A DNA stretch of 64,000 nt from Paracoccus liaowanqingii. GTDB taxonomy: Bacteria > Pseudomonadota > Alphaproteobacteria > Rhodobacterales > Rhodobacteraceae. The position numbers and the translations under genes were made by a program. The stretch is taken from the NCBI RefSeq assembly GCF_004683865.2, contig NZ_CP038439.1, positions 2,730,001-2,794,000 of the forward strand, read 5' to 3'. Shown here one piece after another: positions 45,847-54,931 of the stretch (positions are counted from its first letter, which is position 1; every line of letters begins with the position of its first letter). The notes below the pieces were generated by a model. That model saw nothing but the letters and a program-made list of their open reading frames with translations, was not told the DNA's origin and made no database searches.

Positions 45847-46953
45847 TCACAGGGGGCCCGTCTGCCACAGGCGGACCTTCAGCCCGCCATGCGCCACGAT
45901 CGGCCCCGGCGCCTGCCACGGCAGGCCGGTGGCCTTGGCCAAGCCCGCCTCCGAGGTCACGATGCCCACGCGCCAGCCCTGAAAGCGGGTGCGGAAGACC
46001 TCGCCCATCTGGGCGTGCAGGCCGAACAGCGGGCCCTTGCCGCCGATCCGGGCGCCATAGGGCGGGTTCACGATGACGATGCCCGGCGCGCCCTCGGGGC
46101 GCTGCAGGTCGAAGATCTGGCAGGCCTCGAAGCAGGTGATGTCGGTCACCCCGGCGCGGGCGGCATTGGCGAGGCTCATGCGGATGGCGCCGGGATCGCG
46201 GTCGCTGCCGATGAACTGTGCGGGTGCCGGGCGGGGCGTCACCGCGTCCTTCATCCGGGCGAAGGCGGAGGCGTCGTAATTCGCCAGCTGCTGGAAGGCG
46301 AAGGCGCGCGAGCGGCCCGGCGCAAGGCCAAGCGCCATCTCGGCGGCCTCCAGCACGAAGGTGCCCGACCCGCACATCGGGTCCAGCACCGGCTGGCTGC
46401 CGTCATATCCCATCTGGGCCAGGAACATCGCGGCCATGGTCTCGCGCATGGGGGCCTTGGCGACGGCCTCCTTGTGGCCGCGCTTGTGCAACGATTCGCC
46501 GGTCGTATCCAGGCTGAAGGTCACCAGATCATCCTCGATCCGCGCCTTGACGGTGATCGGCGCGTCGTCGGCCAAGGGGGCGCCCAGCTCTTCGGTGATC
46601 GCGCGTTCGATCCGCTGCGTGGCGGCCCCGGCATGATAGATCCTGGAGACGCGGCAGACCGACTCCACCTTGACCGCCAGGTCGGGGCGCAGCAGGTCGC
46701 CCCAAGGGAACTTGCGCGCCCGCTTGTCCAGCTGCGCCAGATGCATGGCACGAAAGCCGCCGATGCGGGCCAGCACCCGGGTGGCGCCGCGCATCATCAG
46801 GTTGGCGCGCCAGACATCCGGCCAGCCGCCCCGGATGGTGACGCCGCCGGGCTGGATGACGGGGGTCCAGCCCAAGGCCGCGGCCTCGGCGGCCAGTGGA
46901 GCCTCGAGGCCGGGCGTTGCCACCAGGAAGATGTCGAATTCGGTGATGTCCAT
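45847..46953 (-). CDS. rRNA (guanine-N2)-methyltransferase, RlmL/RlmK-N type (THUMP domain)
   Basis: A 368-residue class I methyltransferase. The N-terminal THUMP domain spans about residues 50-160. The catalytic domain has the SAM site DPMCGSGTFVLEAAE and the active motif NPPYG, which points to guanine-N2 methylation. The likely target is 23S rRNA, by similarity to RlmL, but the exact base is uncertain. ATG 46953 is used. It is convergent with the small membrane protein, with a 19-base gap, and is preceded by a small gene on the same strand. Confidence 0.9.
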   Translation of the reverse strand: MDITEFDIFLVATPGLEAPLAAEAAALGWTPVIQPGGVTIRGGWPDVWRANLMMRGATRVLARIGGFRAMHLAQLDKRARKFPWGDLLRPDLAVKVESVCRVSRIYHAGAATQRIERAITEELGAPLADDAPITVKARIEDDLVTFSLDTTGESLHKRGHKEAVAKAPMRETMAAMFLAQMGYDGSQPVLDPMCGSGTFVLEAAEMALGLAPGRSRAFAFQQLANYDASAFARMKDAVTPRPAPAQFIGSDRDPGAIRMSLANAARAGVTDITCFEACQIFDLQRPEGAPGIVIVNPPYGARIGGKGPLFGLHAQMGEVFRTRFQGWRVGIVTSEAGLAKATGLPWQAPGPIVAHGGLKVRLWQTGPL

Positions 46954-47015
46954 CGCGCAGCCCTAGCGCGGGCCGCGCGTCATGGCCAGAGGGGCCAGTC
47001 TTCGGACAGGCAGGG

Positions 47016-47231
47016 TCAGCGCCGCGTCAGGCGGCTGAGCGTGCGCATCTTCCGGGCCAGATCGGCGGACCCGTTCGGCTGGCCCCGGCCCTGCCCGGCG
47101 CCCGGCTGGCCACCGACGGGCGGCTTGCCCTTGCCGCGGGACATCTTGGCGACGCCCTTGTTGATGCCCCAGTTCATCGCCCGCCGCATGACGAGACGGG
47201 TAAACATGTTGAACAGCATATTCATATTCAT
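47016..47231 (-). CDS. Small basic hypothetical protein
   Basis: A 71-residue protein, MNMNMLFNMFTRLVMRRAMN at the start, then a glycine- and proline-rich linker and a basic C terminus (RKMRTLSRLTRR). The start is amphipathic and could touch the membrane. I do not recognise a family. It is placed 12 bases after scpB, on the same strand, so it is likely part of that transcript. Codon use is like its neighbours. Confidence 0.68.
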   Translation of the reverse strand: MNMNMLFNMFTRLVMRRAMNWGINKGVAKMSRGKGKPPVGGQPGAGQGRGQPNGSADLARKMRTLSRLTRR

Positions 47232-47243
47232 GGTCGCACCTTT

Positions 47244-47903
47244 TCACTCGTCGTCGAACAGCTCCTGCGGAACGGGGGCCGGGTCGTCAGGTTCCATATC
47301 ATCATCCCCCGGCCCGCCCGCAAGGGGCAGGCCCAGCCCCTCGGCGGGCGGGCGGGACTCCAGCAGCCCCGCCGCCCGCAATTCGGACAGGCCGGGCAGA
47401 TCGCGGGCTGATTCCAGGCCGAAATGGTCCAGGAAGGCCTCGGTCACCACGAAGGTCGCGGGCCGGCCCGGCGACATGCGCCGCCGCCCCATGCGCACCC
47501 AGCCCATCTCGATCAGCTGGTCCAGCGTGCCGCGGCTGACGGCGACGCCGCGCACCTCCTCGATCTCGGTGCGGGTGACGGGCTGGTGATAGGCGATGAT
47601 GGCCAGCGTCTCGGTGGCGGCGCGCGACAGGCGGCGGGTCTCGACCGTCTCGGCCTGCATCAGGAAGGACAGGTCCGGCGCGGTGCGGAAGGCGTGCCCC
47701 TCGCCGATCCGCTCCAGCACCACCCCGCGCCCGGCATAGGTCCGGCGCAGCCCGGCCAGCGCCTCGGCGGGATCGCAGCCCTCGGGCATGCGCGCGGCCA
47801 GTTCGGCCACCGTCAGGGGCCGGGTCGCGGCGAACAGGATCGCCTCGACCATGCGCTCCTGCCGGGCCAGGGGATGAGGGACGAAATCAGGGGCGGTCGT
47901 CAT
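47244..47903 (-). CDS. scpB: SMC-Scp complex subunit ScpB
   Basis: A 219-residue ScpB, a kleisin-associated winged-helix protein that works with SMC and ScpA in chromosome condensation. Conserved blocks are ERMVEAILFAATRPLTVAEL, LSRAATETLAIIAYHQPVTR and EIEEVRGVAVSRGTLDQLIE. ATG 47903 gives MTTAPDFVPHPLARQERM and overlaps the scpA end by 17 bases, so they are coupled. The C-terminal tail is acidic. Confidence 0.95.
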   Translation of the reverse strand: MTTAPDFVPHPLARQERMVEAILFAATRPLTVAELAARMPEGCDPAEALAGLRRTYAGRGVVLERIGEGHAFRTAPDLSFLMQAETVETRRLSRAATETLAIIAYHQPVTRTEIEEVRGVAVSRGTLDQLIEMGWVRMGRRRMSPGRPATFVVTEAFLDHFGLESARDLPGLSELRAAGLLESRPPAEGLGLPLAGGPGDDDMEPDDPAPVPQELFDDE

Positions 47904-48687
47904 GGGATTTGTGCCGGTAATGGATGGGCGCGAAGGATCTGTCCTGCCGTATCTCCAGCCGGCCCTGTCGCGCAAGCTCCAGCGAGGCGGCGAAGGTGGC
48001 CGCCGTCGCGCTGCGCCGCCGCGCCGGGTCGCTCTGCCAGCCCTCGGGCAGGAAGACCGCCAGATCGGTCCAGTCGCCGGTAAAGCCGATCAGGCGGCGC
48101 ATCCGTTCCAGCGCCTGTTCCATGGTGAAGACGTCGTGGCGGTCGAAGGCATAGGGGCGGAATTCCTCGCGGGTCTTCAGCCGGGCATAGGCGCGCATCA
48201 GGTCGATCAGCCCGGCCTGCCATTCCGTGCGGCGGTGGCGGGCCACGGTCTCGGGCGCGCCCCGGGCAAAGCGATGCTGGCCAAGCCGGTCGCGTCCCAT
48301 CAGCTGCGCCGCCACCTGCCGCATCGCGGCCAGGCGTTCCAGCTGGAAGGCCAGATGCGCGGCCATGTCCTGGGCCGAGGGGCCGGGCGCCTCGGGGTCC
48401 GGGGGCAGCAGCAGGCGTGATTTCAGGAAGGCCAGCCAGGCGGCCATGACCAGGTAATCCGCCGCCAGCTCGATCCGCAGCGCGCGGGCCTCCTCGACGA
48501 AGGTCAAATACTGTTCGGCCAGATCCAGCACGCGGATCTTCAGCAGGTCCACCTTCTGCGTGCGCGCCAGCGTCAGCAGCAGGTCCAGCGGCCCCTCATA
48601 GCCGTCGACATCGACGATCAGCGCCTCGTCGGCGCGGCGCCGCGCGACGGCGGCGGCATCCTCGGGGGTCGGGTCGGGCAGGGACAG
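47887..48687 (-). CDS. scpA: Segregation and condensation protein ScpA
   Basis: A kleisin subunit of about 266 residues. The diagnostic block is VDGYEGPLDLLLTLARTQKVDL, followed by DLAEQYLTFVEEAR and ADYLVMAAWLAFLKSRLLLP. No ATG, GTG or TTG fits the start: CTG 48687 has GAGGAGG five bases upstream and gives MSLPDPTPED, while the first ATG is at 48822 inside nagZ and would overlap it by about 100 bases. I choose the CTG on ribosome-site grounds, but this is uncertain. It sits between nagZ and scpB in the conserved series. Confidence 0.9.
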   Translation of the reverse strand: MSLPDPTPEDAAAVARRRADEALIVDVDGYEGPLDLLLTLARTQKVDLLKIRVLDLAEQYLTFVEEARALRIELAADYLVMAAWLAFLKSRLLLPPDPEAPGPSAQDMAAHLAFQLERLAAMRQVAAQLMGRDRLGQHRFARGAPETVARHRRTEWQAGLIDLMRAYARLKTREEFRPYAFDRHDVFTMEQALERMRRLIGFTGDWTDLAVFLPEGWQSDPARRRSATAATFAASLELARQGRLEIRQDRSFAPIHYRHKSHDDRP

Positions 48688-48721
48688 GGGGGCCTCCTCG
48701 GGGATCGGGCGGACGGGCCGC

Positions 48722-49702
48722 TCAGGCGACCAGCGTCTGCCATTCGGCGCGCAGCGCGGCAAGGTCGGCGTCGGCGGGCGACAGGCGGCGGGCCAGCGCG
48801 GCCTCGGCCCGGCGGGCCGCATCCGGGGTCAGGGGGCCTGCCGCCTGCACGACCGGGCCCATCTCGGCCACCGTGCCGTTGCAATGCAGCACCAGATCGC
48901 AGCCCGCCGCGATCGAGGCCGCCGCCCGCTCGGCCTGCGTGCCCGACAGGGCATTCATGGTGATGTCGTCGGTCATCAATAGCCCGTCAAAGCCGATCCG
49001 GTCGCGGATCAGCCCGATCATGCGGACAGATGCCGTGGCCGGCGCATCATCCAGCGCCGTGAAGCGGATATGTGCGGTCATGCCCATCGGCAGATCGTTC
49101 AACGCGCGGAAGGGCGCGAAATCCATCGCATCCAGGTCCTCCAGCGCCGCATCCACCACCGGCAGGTCGTGATGGCTGTCGGCCAAGGCGCGTCCGTGGC
49201 CCGGCATGTGCTTGACCACCGGCAGCACGCCCGCCGCCAGCAGCCCGTCCGCCGCCGCGCGGCCCAGCAGGGCCACCCGGGCCGGGTCGGAGCCCAGACA
49301 GCGGTTGCGCAGGAAGGGATGGGTCGCGTCCTGCGCCACGTCCAGCGTGGGGGCGCAATCCGAGTCGATGCCCACCGCGCGCAACTCCTGCCCGATCAGG
49401 TGATAGCGCAGCCACATCGCGCGCGGCCCCGCCACCGCCTGATCCAGCGGCGCGGGCCAGTCGATCCAATGGGGCGCGCGCAGGCGCTGGACGCGCCCGC
49501 CCTCCTGATCGACGGTGATGACCGCGTCGCGGCCCACCGCCGCGCGCAGATCGCCGGTCAGGCGGCGCAGCTGGTCGGGGCTGTCCACGTTGCGCCCGAA
49601 GAGGATGAAGCCCCAAGGGTCGGCCTCGCGGAAGAAGGCGGCCTCGTCCGGGGTCAGGGTCGGGCCGGCGATGCCCCCCAGGATGGTCGCGCTGCCGGCC
49701 AC
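48722..49702 (-). CDS. nagZ: Beta-N-acetylhexosaminidase
   Basis: A 326-residue family 3 glycoside hydrolase that removes N-acetylglucosamine from muropeptides in cytoplasmic recycling. The NagZ signature is VKHMPGHGRALADSHHDLPVV, which supplies the mobile-loop Asp-His pair; the nucleophile aspartate is in LLMTDDITMNAL. The start is GTG 49702, four bases after the SPOR gene stop; no ATG is better. It forms part of the argS-SPOR-nagZ-scpA-scpB series typical of Rhodobacterales. Confidence 0.94.
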   Translation of the reverse strand: MAGSATILGGIAGPTLTPDEAAFFREADPWGFILFGRNVDSPDQLRRLTGDLRAAVGRDAVITVDQEGGRVQRLRAPHWIDWPAPLDQAVAGPRAMWLRYHLIGQELRAVGIDSDCAPTLDVAQDATHPFLRNRCLGSDPARVALLGRAAADGLLAAGVLPVVKHMPGHGRALADSHHDLPVVDAALEDLDAMDFAPFRALNDLPMGMTAHIRFTALDDAPATASVRMIGLIRDRIGFDGLLMTDDITMNALSGTQAERAAASIAAGCDLVLHCNGTVAEMGPVVQAAGPLTPDAARRAEAALARRLSPADADLAALRAEWQTLVA

Positions 49703-49706
49703 CGGA

Positions 49707-50882
49707 TCAGCCGCCAAGCGCCAGGCAGTCCGTCCCCGAGGATTGCAGCGCCGAGCAGAACTGCCGCGCCTCGGACAGCGTGCCGAAGCCCGCGACCCGC
49801 AGCCGCCAGAAGGTGCGGCCGTTCGACTGGTGTTCCTGGATGACCGGCGACTTGCCCGAGAACAGGCCGCCATTGCGCCCCGCCAGCCGCTGCCATTCGC
49901 CCGTGGCGATGGCGTTGCTGTCGAAGGCGCCGACCTGCACGACCGGGCCGCCGGCACTGCTGCTGGCCGCGACCGGCGCGGGCTCCGGGGCGGGGGCCGC
50001 CTCCGGGGTGGCGGGCCGGGCGGCGGGCGCCTCGGCGGCGGCGGTCTGCACGACCGCGGGCTGGGCGGCGGCGGCGGCCGGAGCGGCCGAGACGCGGGTC
50101 ACGCGCGGACGCGGCGTGGGCCGGGTCGAGGCAACCAGCATGCCGGGATCCGCCTCGGCCTGGGCCTGGGCCAACGCCTCGGCGATGGCGGCGGCCTGGG
50201 CGGGCACGCCGTTCTCGTCGGTCACGACCTCGGTCACCGGGCCCTCGCTGGCGGGGGCGTCGATGATGGCGGCCTCGTTCACGGCCTGATCGGCCAGCGC
50301 ACGCTCGGCGGCGGCGGCCTCGGTCGCGGCGGCCAGGGCGCGGGCCTCGCTGTCGGACAGCGGCACGATCGGTTCGCCCGCGAAGGTCAGGGGCGTCTCG
50401 GACGGGTTCGAGGGTTCGCGGGCCAAAGCACCCAGTTCGCCCATCGCGACGTCATCCTCGGACAGGTCGACCGGAGCCGGGGCGATGGCGACCTCTTGTG
50501 CCGGGGTCATCGCCTGACCGCCCGCGACCGAGTTCACCGCCAGCCCCGTGTGGTTGGTCAGCTGGCCGCCAGGGTTCTCGGCGGTGGTCCGGGCCTCGCC
50601 CTCGATGGCGCGGATGATCGGCACGCCCGACACGTCGCGCGACACCATCTGCCAGCCCCAGGCCAGCAGGCCGACCATCAGCGCGACCGAGGCCACGGCG
50701 CCGACATAATGCGTCACCCGTGCCAGGCGCGCCGACAGCCCGTCGGCGTCGGTCGGCGCCGGGGCGGTGCCCTGCCCCGCCTCGGCCTGGCCGTTCCAGC
50801 CCGCCTGATCGTAAGAGAATTCGCGCTTCACCTTGTGACGCGAGAACACATAGCCGCCTTCGCGGAAATCCATCACTGCCAT
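49707..50882 (-). CDS. SPOR domain-containing protein
   Basis: A 391-residue bitopic membrane protein. One helix lies near residues 58-75 (YVGAVASVALMVGLLAWGW), followed by a long Ala/Pro/Glu-rich periplasmic linker and a C-terminal SPOR domain (about residues 310-388, VQVGAFDSNAIATGEWQRLA onward) that binds denuded peptidoglycan at the division site. The linker is low complexity with many AP repeats. ATG 50882 is the start. Its stop is four bases from the nagZ start, linking wall binding with recycling. Confidence 0.92.
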   Translation of the reverse strand: MAVMDFREGGYVFSRHKVKREFSYDQAGWNGQAEAGQGTAPAPTDADGLSARLARVTHYVGAVASVALMVGLLAWGWQMVSRDVSGVPIIRAIEGEARTTAENPGGQLTNHTGLAVNSVAGGQAMTPAQEVAIAPAPVDLSEDDVAMGELGALAREPSNPSETPLTFAGEPIVPLSDSEARALAAATEAAAAERALADQAVNEAAIIDAPASEGPVTEVVTDENGVPAQAAAIAEALAQAQAEADPGMLVASTRPTPRPRVTRVSAAPAAAAAQPAVVQTAAAEAPAARPATPEAAPAPEPAPVAASSSAGGPVVQVGAFDSNAIATGEWQRLAGRNGGLFSGKSPVIQEHQSNGRTFWRLRVAGFGTLSEARQFCSALQSSGTDCLALGG

Positions 50883-50955
50883 ATTCGCCTGCCCGCCGGT
50901 TGTTCCGGATTAACGTTTTGCCTGCTCTCAGCACATCCGGCGGCGACGCATTCGG

Positions 50956-52701
<1,746 letters not shown>

Positions 52702-52767
52702 GTGCTTCCTGATTGACCCGAGCGGGTTAACGCCCCGGACCGGGGGAGGTCAACACATTGGCCCGAT

Positions 52768-54657
52768 TCAGCTGGTGGTTTCGCCCTTTTCGCGGTGGTC
52801 GCGGGCGACGTCGGCGGCCTCGGCCGCGATCTCGGGAGCGGGGGCATCCTCGGCCCGCGACTGTTCGGGGGGCAGGAAGGCGGTGATCCAGTCGCCCGCC
52901 GCCAGCGTCACCGGCGTGCCCTCGGTCGCAAAGCGCAGGCTGCCGGTCTTGGACACAACCGCGAAGGGCTCGGCGCCGGGACGGTCGGCGGCCCAGTCCT
53001 CCATGTCGTATTCCTCGGTCAGGCGGGTGCTGCGCAGGGTCCAGCCCTCGGCCAGGCGCTGGTTGGCGATCTGGAAGGTCGGCCGCCCCTCCAGCCGCTG
53101 CCCGCCCAGCTGCGCGGGCAGGGCATGGCGGGCGTGATCGCGTTCCCGGCTGATCTGCCAGACGGCGTCGCGGCCCAGATGCGGGCCCAGATCGGTGGCG
53201 ACCAGCGTGTTGTAGGCATCGTTGTCCGAGGCCGCCAGCACCGCCGGATAGGCGATGAACTCGACCTGATGCTCCGCCGTCTCGCCCAGGATGTCGCCGT
53301 AATAGGTGGGAATGCCCGCCTGCCGCGCCTTGGTGAGGTGCTGGCGGTTGGTGTCGGCGACCAGCGTGTCGACCCCCGCCTTCTTCAGCGCCTGCGCCAG
53401 GGCCACCGCGAAGGGCGACCCGCCGACCAGCAAGAGGCCCGGACGGTCCGCCCCCGACAGGCCCAGCCTGCGCGCCAGCGGCGCCAGCGTGAAGCCGTGG
53501 ATGACCACGGTCGACAGCACGATGATGAAGGCCAGGGGCGCCAGCGCCGCGCCGTCCGCGATCCCCGCCTCGACCAGCTTGTCGCCGAAGAGGCCCGAGA
53601 CCGCGACCATGACCACGCCGCGCGGGCCGGTCAGGGCGATCAGCCAGCGCTCGTTCATCGGCAGCTTGGTCCCGATCAGCGGGATCAGCACCTGCAGGGG
53701 CCGCGCCAGCGCCACGGTGAAGATCACGAACAGCGCCGCGCGCCAGGTCAGCTCGCCCAGGGTGGCGAAGTCCAGCGAGGCCGCCATCAGCACGAACACG
53801 CCCGAGACCAGCAGGATCGTCGCGTGTTCCTTGAAGCGGTGCAGCTCGGCATAGGAGGACAGCTTGGCGTTGGCCAGGACCATGCCCATGATGGTCACGG
53901 CCAGCAGGCCGGTCTCGTGCAGCACGCTGTCGGTGGCGGCGAAGACGGCGATGACGCCCACGAACAGGACCGGCACCTTCATGTATTCGGGCACCCAGGC
54001 CCGGGTGAAGGCAAGCGCCATGAACCGGCCCGCGGCCCAGCCCAGGGCGGCGGCAAAGCCGATTCCCGACCCGATGAGCCAGGCGGCCGCGCCGACCGAC
54101 AGGCCGGTCTCCAGCACCAGCACGACCTCGAGGACCAGCACCGCGATCAGCACGCCGATGGGGTCGTTGACGATCGCCTCCCATTGCAGGATCTGGGCGG
54201 GCCGGGCGCGCAGGCGGGCCTGGCGCAGCATGGGCGCGATGACGGTGGGGCCGGTCACGACCATGACGCCGCCGAAGACCGCCGCCGACTGCCAGGACAG
54301 GCCCACCGCCAGCCACAGGACCAGCGCCGACAGCGCCCAGCCCAGGGGCGCGCCCAGATAGACCAGCCGCTGCACCGGCGACCGGCTGTCGCCCAAGCGC
54401 CCGTAATCCAGAGTCAGCCCGCCCTCGAACAGGATGATGGCGACCGCCACGGCGATCAGCGGGCGATAGATCGGCCCCAGGTCGCGGTCCGGCAGGAACA
54501 GGCCGAAGACCGGCCCGACCAGCAGCCCGATCCCCAGCATCAGCACGATCGCGGGCAGCTTGAAGCGCCAGGCCAGCCATTGCGCGCCCACGCCCAGGAC
54601 ACCGACCAGCGCCACCACCTGCACCGGGCTGAGGCCCGGCACCATCTCTCTGTCCAT
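52768..54657 (-). CDS. Na+/H+ (cation:proton) antiporter, CPA1-type with regulatory tail
   Basis: A 629-residue transporter with about 12-13 membrane helices (residues 1-400) of the monovalent cation:proton antiporter-1 family. The ND motif region AIVNDPIGVLIAVL is visible, as are EGGLTLD and TGPRGVV. The soluble C-terminal third (about residues 400-600) has a TrkA-N-like nucleotide-binding start (LLLVGGSPFAVALAQALKKA) and a TrkA-C-like end. It exchanges sodium or potassium for protons to control pH and salt. ATG 54657 is used. It diverges from the DEAD-box gene. Confidence 0.9.
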   Translation of the reverse strand: MDREMVPGLSPVQVVALVGVLGVGAQWLAWRFKLPAIVLMLGIGLLVGPVFGLFLPDRDLGPIYRPLIAVAVAIILFEGGLTLDYGRLGDSRSPVQRLVYLGAPLGWALSALVLWLAVGLSWQSAAVFGGVMVVTGPTVIAPMLRQARLRARPAQILQWEAIVNDPIGVLIAVLVLEVVLVLETGLSVGAAAWLIGSGIGFAAALGWAAGRFMALAFTRAWVPEYMKVPVLFVGVIAVFAATDSVLHETGLLAVTIMGMVLANAKLSSYAELHRFKEHATILLVSGVFVLMAASLDFATLGELTWRAALFVIFTVALARPLQVLIPLIGTKLPMNERWLIALTGPRGVVMVAVSGLFGDKLVEAGIADGAALAPLAFIIVLSTVVIHGFTLAPLARRLGLSGADRPGLLLVGGSPFAVALAQALKKAGVDTLVADTNRQHLTKARQAGIPTYYGDILGETAEHQVEFIAYPAVLAASDNDAYNTLVATDLGPHLGRDAVWQISRERDHARHALPAQLGGQRLEGRPTFQIANQRLAEGWTLRSTRLTEEYDMEDWAADRPGAEPFAVVSKTGSLRFATEGTPVTLAAGDWITAFLPPEQSRAEDAPAPEIAAEAADVARDHREKGETTS

Positions 54658-54931
54658 GGCGGCCCCCTCGTCGTCCGGCTGTCGCGGACAAGCCCGTGGC
54701 GGGCCGCACGGTTCCGGTCAAGCGTAACGTGGGGTACCCTCGTCGGGCACCGTGCTGCAAAAGATTGACGCGGCACGCCGATTGGTCTAGGCGGTGCGGG
54801 TCTGCGTCCGGCAGACATCAAGGCGGGGCGTCCGTGACTGCGTCCCAACTTTGCCGCTTTGTCGCCTGAACAGGCGCGCGGCATGGAACGCAACGTGCCC
54901 GGCAAGGGCGCGGCTTAATGGAAAGCCCCGA

